From Anaerolineales bacterium (GTDB lineage Bacteria > Chloroflexota > Anaerolineae > Anaerolineales > E44-bin32), in assembly GCA_030642885.1 (NCBI GenBank), contig DAOWMX010000003.1, positions 1-25,244 on the forward strand: 25,244 nt of DNA, read 5' to 3'. Positions 1-8,365 of the stretch are shown piece after piece. A program made the position numbers and the translations under genes. Below the pieces are notes generated by a model that was not told the origin of the DNA, ran no database searches, and saw only the letters and a list, made by a program, of their open reading frames with translations. Positions within the stretch are counted from its first letter, which is position 1, and every line of letters begins with the position of its first letter.

Positions 1-1
1 C

Positions 2-283
2 GAACGCAAGGAAGGTCAAACCGACGATCAGTTCTATTACAAGACGCGCAAGCGAGCCATTGGCCCCTTCAAGCAAGCGTTCTGGGATCTACCCGAAAGC
101 ACGATCCACACGATCGAGAAAAAATGGGAGGCGCAGTTCAAACTCCTCTTTGAACGTCTGAATACTAGCGGGACGCGCGAGATGGTTCAGCGATTTACCA
201 AAGTAGTTCTAATCCAACCTGGGATTGATTCTTACCTCGCAGAAAGCGGCGGTGTAGGAGATGTTAGCGACCTGGATGACTAA
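2..283 (+). CDS. C-terminal fragment, possibly class II aldolase-like protein
   Basis: An open frame enters from the left edge and stops at TAA 281-283, leaving the last 93 residues of a protein whose start lies outside the window. The piece is charged and mostly helical, beginning ERKEGQTDDQFYYKTRKR and ending in an acidic tail (VSDLDD). From memory it resembles the C-terminal extension of long class II fructose-bisphosphate aldolases (motif of the type TRK-AIGPFK), but no catalytic residue is inside the window, so the name is tentative. The downstream Nudix gene begins only 18 bases after the stop, so the two may be co-transcribed. Codon use looks like that of its neighbours, which supports a real coding end rather than a chance frame. 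Confidence 0.5.
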   Translation, partial: ERKEGQTDDQFYYKTRKRAIGPFKQAFWDLPESTIHTIEKKWEAQFKLLFERLNTSGTREMVQRFTKVVLIQPGIDSYLAESGGVGDVSDLDD

Positions 284-301
284 AGCGAAAAAGCGTTCCT
301 G

Positions 302-811
302 ATGTCGCTCCCGGGCCAACAAATTCAACCGAGCAGATATTCAGTTTTACCCCGTTGCTTATCCTTTCTGCTGCGCCAGGAGAAGGTCCTTCTCATCCGG
401 ATTGCCGAGGATCGCGGTGCTTGGTCTGGCCTTTTGAATGGTGTTGGGGGTCATATCGAGCGGGGCGAAGATCCACGGAGCGCGGCTCTTCGCGAGATCA
501 AAGAGGAGACGGGGGTAATCCTATCCCCTTCTTCTCTCTATCTTTCTGGTGTAGTCATTGTAGATGTCGGGATCTCCCCAGGTGTCGGTTTGTACATCTT
601 TGTTGGCGTATCCGAAACTTCAGAGACCCACAGTTCCTGCGAAGGAACGCCAGAATGGATCGACATGAACGCCTGTGATGAACAGACATTTGTGAAAGAT
701 TTGCCTGCACTCCTGCCTCGAGCTATCAAGAGCTATCACAATAAACAACCCTTCTGCGCCGTGACCACGTTCGATGAAGATGGGAGTCCAAATATCCACT
801 TCAACACCTGA
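302..811 (+). CDS. Nudix hydrolase
   Basis: This 169-residue protein carries a complete Nudix box at residues 50-72 (G-x5-E-x7-REIKEETGV). The glutamates of REIKEE would bind the divalent metals used to cleave a nucleoside diphosphate linked to another group. The strand before it (KVLLIRIAEDRGAWSGLLNGVGGH) is the usual substrate strand of 8-oxo-dGTP or NUDIX-type pyrophosphohydrolases. Substrate cannot be told from sequence; nucleotide-pool sanitation is a common role. Length is typical for a single-domain cytoplasmic Nudix protein. The start at ATG 302 is the only good candidate before the conserved fold, but no clear ribosome binding site precedes it, suggesting either coupling to the gene ending at 283 or weak initiation. 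The last 25 residues lie beyond the fold and look variable. Confidence 0.85.
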   Translation: MSLPGQQIQPSRYSVLPRCLSFLLRQEKVLLIRIAEDRGAWSGLLNGVGGHIERGEDPRSAALREIKEETGVILSPSSLYLSGVVIVDVGISPGVGLYIFVGVSETSETHSSCEGTPEWIDMNACDEQTFVKDLPALLPRAIKSYHNKQPFCAVTTFDEDGSPNIHFNT

Positions 812-898
812 AAAAAGCGTAGACACCAAAATTCCCGCTAAAAAGCACCATCGGTTTCACCGTTATGGCCACTGGCTATATCTAAGTTCTGAACCATT

Positions 899-936
899 CC
901 GAATCTTCGGGCTGAAATTTATTTAACGGTCACCGT
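899..936. other. Small palindromes in the Nudix/rsmD gap
   Basis: The 229-base gap between the convergent Nudix and rsmD genes contains a 5-bp hairpin (CCGAA at 899-903, TTCGG at 906-910) and a perfect 11-base palindrome ACGGTCACCGT at 926-936. The hairpin could be a weak terminator for the Nudix gene, since T-rich sequence (AAATTTATTT) follows from 915, but the T stretch is interrupted. No coding frame or RNA gene was seen here. Confidence 0.25.
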
Positions 937-988
937 CTTCTTGGAAAATCTGTAAAACGTGAACAACTCTTCCTTGCAGAACGACAAA

Positions 989-1009
989 GGGCGATCATCA
1001 AGACCGCCC
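989..1009 (-). terminator. Probable terminator of rsmD
   Basis: Read on the minus strand, GGGCGGTC, loop TTGAT, GATCGCCC form an 8-bp stem with one mismatch (G opposite A position), followed by TTTGTCGTT. It begins about 31 bases after the rsmD stop codon, where the long minus-strand gene run ends. The T tract is short, so termination strength is uncertain. Confidence 0.45.
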
Positions 1010-1040
1010 GCAGTTCAATCATGAACACCCTCGTAAATTA

Positions 1041-1607
1041 TCACACGCTGGGCCATTCATAAAAAACCAGCAAGGTCTTACCGTACCGCCGTTGGTCAAA
1101 TTCGATTAAATGACCTAGCCCCATTTCTTCGTATTCATCTGGATCAATCTGTGCGATGACCCATGCATCTGGATTCAACCATGCCACCTGGTCGTCAATC
1201 GCTTGAACCCCTTTAAGCCACATCCCTTTATATTGCGGTGGGGCAACATAGATATAATCATACGGATCTATTCGAGGCCTATACTTTAGTAATTGGAAAG
1301 CGTCACGCTGCTCCACATCTGCTTGATCCTGCAGTTTCGTGTGTTCGAGGTTTTTACGGATTGTTTCAATCGCCCTTCTGTTCTCATCGATAAAAAGAAC
1401 CCGAGCTGCGCCTCTGCTTAGCGCTTCAATCCCCACACTTCCCGTACCAGCGAACAAATCTAAGAATCTCGCCTCGCGAATATCGGATCCGATGATATTG
1501 AATAGGGACTCTTTTACACGATCCCCGATGGGTCGTACATCTTGACCTGGGACCATTTGTAGCTTTCGCCCTTTCGCTTTACCAGCGATCACCCTGATTC
1601 CTGCCAT
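1041..1607 (-). CDS. rsmD: 16S rRNA (guanine-N2)-methyltransferase RsmD family
   Basis: The 188-residue protein has the full RsmD layout: N-terminal VIAGKAKGRKL, the RP-x-GDRVKESLFNII segment (25-39) and the SAM-binding motif DLFAGTGSVGIEALSRGA (50-67), then motif IV. RsmD methylates a guanine of 16S rRNA (G966 in E. coli) during small-subunit assembly. The unusual point is motif IV: the family normally has D/N-PP-Y/F, while here residues 121-126 read VAPPQY, so the expected acidic or amide catalytic residue is alanine. I recall similar APPQ versions in Chloroflexota RsmD-like proteins, so this may be a lineage form rather than a dead enzyme. The start ATG at 1607 gives the standard N-terminus; no strong ribosome binding site is visible. 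It lies 39 bases after the UroD-family gene and is last in the minus-strand run. Confidence 0.85.
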   Translation of the reverse strand: MAGIRVIAGKAKGRKLQMVPGQDVRPIGDRVKESLFNIIGSDIREARFLDLFAGTGSVGIEALSRGAARVLFIDENRRAIETIRKNLEHTKLQDQADVEQRDAFQLLKYRPRIDPYDYIYVAPPQYKGMWLKGVQAIDDQVAWLNPDAWVIAQIDPDEYEEMGLGHLIEFDQRRYGKTLLVFYEWPSV

Positions 1608-1646
1608 TATCGTCTCAATTGGAACATTGTCCCATCCAAAAGGTGG

Positions 1647-2627
1647 CTATGCGCATTCCACTGCGGTGCGGGCAGCTTCAATATTCATTCGTGGCGCATG
1701 CACGGGGACGACGCAGCCGGTGCCTAGAACGACTCCCCGGCCATTGAGAGACTTTAGAGCTTGATCAGCCTCCTCCCGGACCTGAGCCGGGTCGCCACAA
1801 ACCATCGTCATCCTTCGAATGCCGCCGCAAACTGCACCAGAAATGCGTGACGCACCATCTTCTAAACTCGGCGAAACCTCGCGATCATGCCAATTTACGA
1901 TCTGCACGGGGTACTGCTCCGCGAGATCGAACATGATCGCTTCGCCATGTAAATGGAGCACATTAAGCCAAAACTGTTCCGCTGCTCCTAAAATACGCAG
2001 GTTATAAACATCAGCAAACTTTCGATAACTCTCCGAATCGAAGTTCCGATAGGAGCCAAACTGTATGGCGTAAAAAATCCCATCCACGCCTCGATCTTTC
2101 ATAGCCTCAATAAAATTGACTGTGGATTGTGTGATGATCTCCAACCCGGCGATCACCTCTTCCGGATCTCGGTGGAGGTGTTCAAACAATACCTGCCGAC
2201 CAGCGAGGTTTTTCGCTTGTGAGAGAGGGCTAAAGACCGTTTGAATGATCGGTTGAGTTTCTCCCAGTCTCTCGCGCAATAGCTCAAGACACTTCAACTG
2301 CTTGCCGAGGCACCCCTGCTCCGCGTCAAGCACCTCGAGCTTCCCCCAATCCGAAGCCTCCTTGATCACACGTTGAGTGTAATCCCTTGTCCCCTCAGGA
2401 TTTCCGTTCCACTCATCCTCGACGCCCCAATCAAGCAAGCAGAAAGATGAAGCGGGAGTAACTTTAACAAAATCATAATCAAACCGCGCCTGATAAAGGG
2501 AAGTGGACTCAGCCAATCCATCAGGTGTTTGATCGTCAACTGGAAAATGACGCCATAAAGCAAAGGGAGGCCGATCAGCAATGTCTTTTGCTATCGCCGC
2601 CTCCAACCGCTCACGTTTTGAAACCAT
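1647..2627 (-). CDS. Uroporphyrinogen decarboxylase-family protein
   Basis: The 326-residue protein belongs to the URO-D/MtaA/CmuA superfamily (COG0407), TIM-barrel enzymes that decarboxylate uroporphyrinogen III or move methyl groups to corrinoids. Residues 19-29 (RPPFALWRHFP) occupy the place of the N-terminal RPP-x-W-x-R substrate loop, and the C-terminal GVVLGTGCVVP segment is typical of the family. The canonical HemE RQAGRY segment is not present, so a true HemE is not assured, and methyltransferase-like or unknown substrates remain possible. The open frame extends upstream to 2729, but a good Shine-Dalgarno (GGAGGA, ten bases before) precedes ATG 2627, and the extra residues look non-conserved, so I chose 2627. 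It follows sucD after a 131-base gap on the same strand. Confidence 0.75.
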   Translation of the reverse strand: MVSKRERLEAAIAKDIADRPPFALWRHFPVDDQTPDGLAESTSLYQARFDYDFVKVTPASSFCLLDWGVEDEWNGNPEGTRDYTQRVIKEASDWGKLEVLDAEQGCLGKQLKCLELLRERLGETQPIIQTVFSPLSQAKNLAGRQVLFEHLHRDPEEVIAGLEIITQSTVNFIEAMKDRGVDGIFYAIQFGSYRNFDSESYRKFADVYNLRILGAAEQFWLNVLHLHGEAIMFDLAEQYPVQIVNWHDREVSPSLEDGASRISGAVCGGIRRMTMVCGDPAQVREEADQALKSLNGRGVVLGTGCVVPVHAPRMNIEAARTAVECA

Positions 2628-2686
2628 CAGATGTATTTCCTCCGACCGATTCTCTCTCGCCGATGCTGTTTGTTCACCTGCGAATT

Positions 2687-2705
2687 CGTGAAACAAAGCT
2701 TCACG
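2687..2705. other. Small hairpin between sucD and UroD-family gene
   Basis: CGTGAA (2687-2692) and TTCACG (2700-2705) can pair around a 7-base loop in the 131-base minus-strand spacer upstream of the UroD-family gene. No T tract follows on the minus strand, so this does not look like an intrinsic terminator. It may be a processing or leader structure, or chance. Confidence 0.25.
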
Positions 2706-2758
2706 GGCTATTCTCATTCGCCCTTTCAAATCCCCTTTTTATTAATAATCCCCATCTC

Positions 2759-3622
2759 TCACTGGAGCAAGCCTGGTATCTCTTCTGGTTGGTCCGCGGT
2801 CATTACCCCAGCAGCAGCCAGCGCCTTAATCTTATCTTCTGCAGTCCCCTCTCCACCCTCAATAATTGCACCTGCGTGGCCCATTCGCTTTCCAGGCGGA
2901 GCGGTCTTACCAGCGATAAAGGCAACAACCTGTTTCGTCATATGGTCGCGGATGTATGCAGCAGCAAGCTCCTCATCTTTCCCGCCGATCTCCCCAATCA
3001 AAACAATCTTCTCTGTGTGAGGATCTGCCTCAAACAACTCCAAAGTATCGACAAACGATGTGCCGTTGATTGGATCCCCGCCGATGCCAACACAAGTTGA
3101 GACGCCCATCTCGTTCTGCTTTAGAGCATGCAGGACTTCATACGTTAGAGTTCCCGATTTGGATACGACGCCAATATTCCCGGCTATGGCGATATCTCCA
3201 GGGATAATACCTACCTTCGCAGTACCTGGCGAAAGCAGCCCCGGGCAATTCGGTCCGACCAAGCGGACGCCCATTTGATCGAGGTATCGCCTTACTTTCA
3301 TCATATCCTGAACCGGAATGCCTTCTGTAATGCACACAATCAAAGCAATTCCCGCATCGGCAGCTTCCAGGATGGCATCCGCTGCAAAGCGTGAAGGGAC
3401 AAATATCACGCTGGTGTTCGACCCTGTAGCTTCAACCGCCGACTTCACCGTGTCAAAAACTGGAACCTTCCCCCCCATCACCCATTCCCCTCCCTTTTGG
3501 GGTGTAACGCCAGCGACGACACTCGTGCCGTGCTCAATCATTCGAGCAGTGTGGAACAAACCCTCTCTCCCGGTTATCCCTTGGACAAGCAGCTTTGTAC
3601 TCTTATCAACTAAAATACTCAT
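2759..3622 (-). CDS. sucD: Succinyl-CoA synthetase alpha subunit
   Basis: The 287-residue protein is a full-length SucD. It has the Rossmann-type CoA-binding domain (GITGREG near 15-21), the NCPG segment (125-128) and the phosphorylated histidine in GKRMGHAGAII (His249). With SucC it interconverts succinyl-CoA plus phosphate plus ADP or GDP with succinate plus CoA plus NTP in the TCA cycle. Its start ATG overlaps the stop of sucC as ATGA, with GGAGG just before it, so the two subunits are translationally coupled and made in equal amounts. Length and motifs match the family closely and nothing unusual is seen. Confidence 0.97.
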   Translation of the reverse strand: MSILVDKSTKLLVQGITGREGLFHTARMIEHGTSVVAGVTPQKGGEWVMGGKVPVFDTVKSAVEATGSNTSVIFVPSRFAADAILEAADAGIALIVCITEGIPVQDMMKVRRYLDQMGVRLVGPNCPGLLSPGTAKVGIIPGDIAIAGNIGVVSKSGTLTYEVLHALKQNEMGVSTCVGIGGDPINGTSFVDTLELFEADPHTEKIVLIGEIGGKDEELAAAYIRDHMTKQVVAFIAGKTAPPGKRMGHAGAIIEGGEGTAEDKIKALAAAGVMTADQPEEIPGLLQ

Positions 3623-4764
3623 GATTCCTCCACCGCTTCAGCCGCTGCAATCGCCTTTTGGGCCGCGTCTGCAAGTGAGACAGCGGTTTCCATGTCTGCC
3701 TTTGCGAGCAGATGACGTCCCTCTTCCGCATTTGTTCCAACCAAGCGCACAACCATTGGAAGCTTTGTTGGTGTTTTCTCCAACGCTGCAAGGATTCCCC
3801 TAGCCACCTCATCACCGCGAGTAATCCCGCCGAAGATGTTAAAGAGAACCGCTTTCACATTTGGATCACGTATGATGATTTGAATTGCCGCGGCTACTTT
3901 CTCGGCGGATGCACCTCCCCCAATGTCGAGGAAATTAGCAGGCGAGCCGCCATAAAGATGGATCACATCCATCGTTGCCATCGCCAAGCCAGCGCCATTG
4001 ACCATACATCCAATTTCCCCGCCCAGCTTTACGTAGGAAAGGCCATATTTTCGCGCCTCTCGCTCCTCCGCGGCCTCTTCGTCCAAGTCGCGCATTTCGG
4101 CGAGTTCAGGATGCCGGAAGAGGCCGTTGTCATCCAGCACTATCTTGCCATCTAAAGCCATCAAGCCCTTGTCGCCTGTGATCACGAGAGGGTTTATCTC
4201 CGCCAAAGTTGCGTCGGTTTGGATAAATGTCTGGAAGAGTCCCTTCGTAATCGACATGAATTCGCGCCAATGCTCTCGAGGCATTTCTGTGCAGGCCGCG
4301 AGATACCGCGCCTGGTAATCCCGCAACCCGAGCAGCGGGTCGATCCACACCCGTACGATCTTGTCTGGATTAGTTTTAGCAACCTCTTCGATCTCTACTC
4401 CACCTTCAGCCGAAGCAATCATTACCGGACAGCGCCTGGTGCGATCATTAGTGATTCCGAGATAGATCTCGGTTTTAATGTCGACAGCCTCATCGATAAG
4501 GAGTTTCCGAACCGGGAGATCTTTTATCTTCATGCCCAGGATCTGTGTAGCAGCCTCCTCTGCTTTATCAGGCGTATTCACTACTCGAATGCCGCCCGCT
4601 TTTCCTCGTCCTCCGACGAGCACCTGGGCTTTCACGACGACTCTCCCACCGAGCTCCTCGGCTATCGATTTCGCCTCGGACGCGTTCATCGTCATCTGCC
4701 CATGGGGAATTGGAATACCATGCTCGGCAAACAATTGCTTCGATTGATATTCGTGCAGTTTCAT
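3619..4764 (-). CDS. sucC: Succinyl-CoA synthetase beta subunit
   Basis: The 381-residue protein starts MKLHEYQSKQLFAEHGIPIP, the standard SucC N-terminus. It has an ATP-grasp nucleotide-binding domain over roughly the first 220 residues (KAQVLVGGRGKAGGI, later AEINPLVI) and a C-terminal CoA-ligase domain (FNIFGGITRGDEVA). It binds the nucleotide and works in the cytoplasm as partner of SucD. A strong Shine-Dalgarno (AAGGAG, five bases spacing) fixes the start at 4764. Whether it prefers ADP or GDP cannot be read with confidence. The preceding gene ends 67 bases upstream on the same strand; I see no convincing promoter in that gap, so read-through from the large NHL gene is possible. Confidence 0.97.
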   Translation of the reverse strand: MKLHEYQSKQLFAEHGIPIPHGQMTMNASEAKSIAEELGGRVVVKAQVLVGGRGKAGGIRVVNTPDKAEEAATQILGMKIKDLPVRKLLIDEAVDIKTEIYLGITNDRTRRCPVMIASAEGGVEIEEVAKTNPDKIVRVWIDPLLGLRDYQARYLAACTEMPREHWREFMSITKGLFQTFIQTDATLAEINPLVITGDKGLMALDGKIVLDDNGLFRHPELAEMRDLDEEAAEEREARKYGLSYVKLGGEIGCMVNGAGLAMATMDVIHLYGGSPANFLDIGGGASAEKVAAAIQIIIRDPNVKAVLFNIFGGITRGDEVARGILAALEKTPTKLPMVVRLVGTNAEEGRHLLAKADMETAVSLADAAQKAIAAAEAVEES

Positions 4765-4831
4765 TCGCTCTCCTTACGCTGATAATCTTCTCCGTACCGT
4801 GAAAGTTTCTGCCGGTCAGGCCTTATTTGTA

Positions 4832-7800
4832 TTATGGAAACGCCGGGGCAAACCGCATTACCCGGTGATTATTACTGTCAACAACCCACACTTTACCGTC
4901 AGGTCTAAGCGCAATGCCGCTTATCAGGCTGAACTGGGTTTCATCCAGGCCGAATACACCCCCCCATCCAAGCAAGAACTCACCTTCTTGTGTGAAACAC
5001 AACACTCGGAAACCCTCTGGGTCGGTGGTGCACAATGTGTTTCCTGATCCAGCATCCAGGTATGGCTTGTTATCCAGTGATTGACCATACCAGGCATCAA
5101 CACTCCATTCCTGTACAGCGTCGAAAGATCCAGGGGAAACTTCAGAGAAGACCTGGATTCGTTGATTCCAGGTGTCAGCGATAAATATCCGGTCATCGCT
5201 TCCAATTGAAATGCCAACCGGCTCGTCTAATAATCCCGGAAGATACCCGGGGCCACCGAATTGTGTGACGAAAGCCCCTTCGCTGTTGAAGACTTTGACA
5301 CGCTTATTGCCGGTGTCGACAACAAACACTCTGCCCTGGCTGTCAACAGCGACATCACGAGGCCCCCAGAACGAGTAAGGATCATCCCCCAACCCCTCCT
5401 GTCCAAGCGCTCCTAAGAAGGCACCATCAGGCGAGAACCACTGAATTCGATGATTCCAGGTGTCAGCAACGTAAATATTCCCATTCGGAGCGACACCAAT
5501 GCCCCAGGGTTCGTTAAATGTCCCTTCTTCCGCCCCTCCCGCCAGGGAATCGCCGAAACCACCCCAAGTTGTAAGGACCTCTCCATCAGAGTTAAATCGC
5601 TGGATGCGGTGGTTAAGCGTATCCGCCACGTAAAACGTTCCATCGGGTCCTGTCGCCATATCGCGAGGATGGAACATTTCTCCAGGAGATAACCCCTCGC
5701 CACCGATGATCAAATCTGCTCCAAGTTCAATGATGGAGTCAGCGTAAGGATCCTCAATCGTCGGTGGGGAAAAGGATGCTGGGGTTACACCGTAATCCCA
5801 AACCTGCGCGGCGATATCCTTACGAATATACAACCGCATTCGATCTGAAGGAGTCCAGCGAGCGAGGCTCATGTCCTGACCCTTCCAAGTGCCATACTCT
5901 GTAAAATCACGATCGAGCCAGATCTTCCAGATCGCCGATCTCAGGGCGCTATCGGTGAAGAAAGGCTTGATATGCTCCCAAACACGCGAGAGATATTCCG
6001 CGGTTCCCATCGGTGCCAAGGGCGTACTTTCAGGCAATTGGTCACGGCTTCTCTCCGCATCTATCGCAGACCATTTAAGATTCCAATAATCCTGATTTGG
6101 CCACCACATGCGGATGTACTCAAAACTATTGAAGCGGTCTGCTAGAAGGGGTTCAACAAGATGCCAATTATTGTCTCCGACAAGAACAACCGGGTAGTTT
6201 AACAATTCTCTGGTTGGATTAGCTCCGTAGAAATACTGGTTTGTATAATCCCGCAGATACCAATTCAAAGGCCAAGAGACATCATCGTCAAAGGCCACTT
6301 GTATCCCCAAGCCATCCGTCGTGCGGATGGATAGCTCCTCGATTTGATCCATAGCCGTCTTAACGCCGGTAGCTGAATGGGCATAGACCAGATATTCGGT
6401 TGCATCATCGTAGTTAACGAATGCTGCCCGGAATCCAGTTCTGATTGTGAGAATTAAGAGGATACTCAGTAGAAATACGCCCCCAACGCTGGCAATAACC
6501 CCCAAGGAGATACCCTCCGACATCTGGCGAATTGCTATAGCAGCGCCAATTGCGAACACAGCCGCAGCGATGAAACCGCTTGTTGCGCGGAGCTGATCGA
6601 GCTGACTCCCTTGGAACGGCGGATTCTCCCCCAATACTCCTCCCATCGCCCTTAATAAAGCAAGCAGCGTTAAGAAGGTAAGCAGCAAGATCAGCCAACT
6701 ACGTTGTTTCCGTAAGGCCTGCCAGTTGATTCTTTCCAAGAACTGGCCTATCCCCCACCCTCCAAAGAGGATCATGGGTAGGGCTATGTGAACAGTCAGC
6801 CAGGGCATCTTTTCACCGGCAAAGGAGTAGATGATGAGTGAGGTGATCGTCATAAATCCGAGGAAACCAATCACCGGGAAGGACCCCCCAGAGCTGCCTT
6901 CTTGACCTGGATCCTGATCATCGGGTCGTAAACGGAGCCAATAAACGAAAGCCATGATCGAGCCAATAGCCGGAAGATATTCATAGATTGGGATCTGAAG
7001 GAAAAGATAGTAATACCAGGGCTGTCCGCCGCGTTCGACGCCGTGCTGTTCAAGCCAATACCCTAAAGATCCCACGAGCCCTGAAGCGAGCCCGTCGTCG
7101 TTCGTGAAAAGTGTGGTGTAAAAGACGATGAAAATGCCGAAGAAAACTCCAGCAGCGACCAGCCACCTCCGCCAATCCCACAGAGCGCCGATAGCTGCAC
7201 TAATCAGAAACAGGATGACCACAACGATCATGGTCTGGTTTATGGGGGACGAACTCGTATAGTCTAAGGGGTCCCATCCCAGGAGATTCGCCGGAAGCGC
7301 AGCCAATTGGGGAAGCGTAATCGTGCCCACAATGACCAGCAAATCGAGTTCAGGGAAATCTGTGCGCAAACGTTTTCCAAAGGCCAGGATCAAGGTAACG
7401 GCCATCAAGATCAAACCTAAAACAGCCAAACCAAGACCCACCGCAACGAGGGTTGCGCCGGCCGCAGAACCTATTCCAATTGAGCTGGCTCCTTCGATCG
7501 TCGGTTCAAGTGCGTTTGTGATTTCTCCTGATGAAGCCCACCCACCGAACAAGGTGCCCATTGCTAAGATCCCCCCCAGAGCGGCGATGATAAGACCGGC
7601 AACAAATCCAATCTTTTGGGAGCCTTGCTTCCACGGCATGCGAAGCATGCGCATGGCAAAGAACCCACCTAGAAATACCAGGAGTTGTGCAGTGTAAATA
7701 AACGATGTTTCTTTCGTCGTAAAGTGCAGTGCAAGTGAGGCTGCTAATAAGTAAAGCCATTTCGCTTCACTTTTTTCGAAGTAGCGGAAAACCGCGTAAA

Positions 7801-8284
7801 ACATCAACAGCGCCATTGGAACGACGAGCGCTTCGTTGCGAACGTAGCGGCCGTAGTAGAGCATATAGGGAGAAAATACCATCATCGCTGCGGCCGCGAG
7901 TGTACCCCAGCGCCCGAGCCACTTACGGAACAATAATACTAACCCGACCGCCAACACACTGAATAACGCGACAGGAATTCGTGCTGCAGTGTCGGAAGCG
8001 CCGAAAAGAAAATAGGAGAGGGCGACAGCGTGCATTTGAAAAGTGCCATGCATAAGTGGATCATGAGAAAAACCACGCCCCTCCGCCAGATACCATGAGA
8101 ACTGGGTATGCAAGCTCTCGTCATGGCTCATTACCCGTGTGTCGAGATCATAAAATCGCGAAAATACTGCCACGCAGAGTAGGAGGATATACAGAGCTAC
8201 CTCAAGATCAATCCTCAGATTTCGCTTGAGTGTTCTATCCAGCCAGCTCTGATCTTTGTTTGATGAGATCGCTTCTTCCGTCAT
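4832..8284 (-). CDS. GT39-like (TIGR03663/Agl23-type) membrane protein with C-terminal NHL propeller
   Basis: This 1150-residue protein joins two parts. Residues 1 to about 640 form a polytopic membrane region with many hydrophobic segments. The first extracytoplasmic loop carries the SHDE motif (53-56), the acidic pair expected in GT-C/GT39 glycosyltransferases that use polyprenyl-phosphate sugars. The pattern fits the family named flippase-activity-associated Agl23 (TIGR03663). Residues about 640-860 are a soluble linker domain. Residues about 862-1150 form an NHL propeller with repeats of the type P-G-I-A-V-P-D-G-x-IYVADT-x-NHRIQ-F. A likely role is glycan transfer or export at the membrane with an external propeller for partner binding. 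The start ATG 8284 has GAGGGAGA before it. Repeats make near-identical DNA (for example GATTCCAGGTGTCAGC twice, near 5164 and 5452). Catalytic activity is inferred. Confidence 0.8.
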   Translation of the reverse strand: MTEEAISSNKDQSWLDRTLKRNLRIDLEVALYILLLCVAVFSRFYDLDTRVMSHDESLHTQFSWYLAEGRGFSHDPLMHGTFQMHAVALSYFLFGASDTAARIPVALFSVLAVGLVLLFRKWLGRWGTLAAAAMMVFSPYMLYYGRYVRNEALVVPMALLMFYAVFRYFEKSEAKWLYLLAASLALHFTTKETSFIYTAQLLVFLGGFFAMRMLRMPWKQGSQKIGFVAGLIIAALGGILAMGTLFGGWASSGEITNALEPTIEGASSIGIGSAAGATLVAVGLGLAVLGLILMAVTLILAFGKRLRTDFPELDLLVIVGTITLPQLAALPANLLGWDPLDYTSSSPINQTMIVVVILFLISAAIGALWDWRRWLVAAGVFFGIFIVFYTTLFTNDDGLASGLVGSLGYWLEQHGVERGGQPWYYYLFLQIPIYEYLPAIGSIMAFVYWLRLRPDDQDPGQEGSSGGSFPVIGFLGFMTITSLIIYSFAGEKMPWLTVHIALPMILFGGWGIGQFLERINWQALRKQRSWLILLLTFLTLLALLRAMGGVLGENPPFQGSQLDQLRATSGFIAAAVFAIGAAIAIRQMSEGISLGVIASVGGVFLLSILLILTIRTGFRAAFVNYDDATEYLVYAHSATGVKTAMDQIEELSIRTTDGLGIQVAFDDDVSWPLNWYLRDYTNQYFYGANPTRELLNYPVVLVGDNNWHLVEPLLADRFNSFEYIRMWWPNQDYWNLKWSAIDAERSRDQLPESTPLAPMGTAEYLSRVWEHIKPFFTDSALRSAIWKIWLDRDFTEYGTWKGQDMSLARWTPSDRMRLYIRKDIAAQVWDYGVTPASFSPPTIEDPYADSIIELGADLIIGGEGLSPGEMFHPRDMATGPDGTFYVADTLNHRIQRFNSDGEVLTTWGGFGDSLAGGAEEGTFNEPWGIGVAPNGNIYVADTWNHRIQWFSPDGAFLGALGQEGLGDDPYSFWGPRDVAVDSQGRVFVVDTGNKRVKVFNSEGAFVTQFGGPGYLPGLLDEPVGISIGSDDRIFIADTWNQRIQVFSEVSPGSFDAVQEWSVDAWYGQSLDNKPYLDAGSGNTLCTTDPEGFRVLCFTQEGEFLLGWGGVFGLDETQFSLISGIALRPDGKVWVVDSNNHRVMRFAPAFP

Positions 8285-8365
8285 AGATTCTCCCTCGCAG
8301 GAAATAGGCGATAAACGATAAACTATCGACTCTTAGGTACATCATTCGACGCACTTCGTTCTTCT

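Noticed and set aside
1647..2729. Upstream start of the UroD-family gene at 2729
   Set aside because: The added 34 residues are not family-like, and a good Shine-Dalgarno precedes ATG 2627.
2525..3100. Long plus-strand open frame (191 residues) across sucD and the UroD-family start
   Set aside because: It lies antisense to conserved genes, has no recognisable domain and no ribosome binding site; it is a shadow frame.
4219..4782. Long plus-strand open frame (187 residues) opposite sucC
   Set aside because: The sucC protein on the minus strand is fully conserved and the plus-strand product has random composition.
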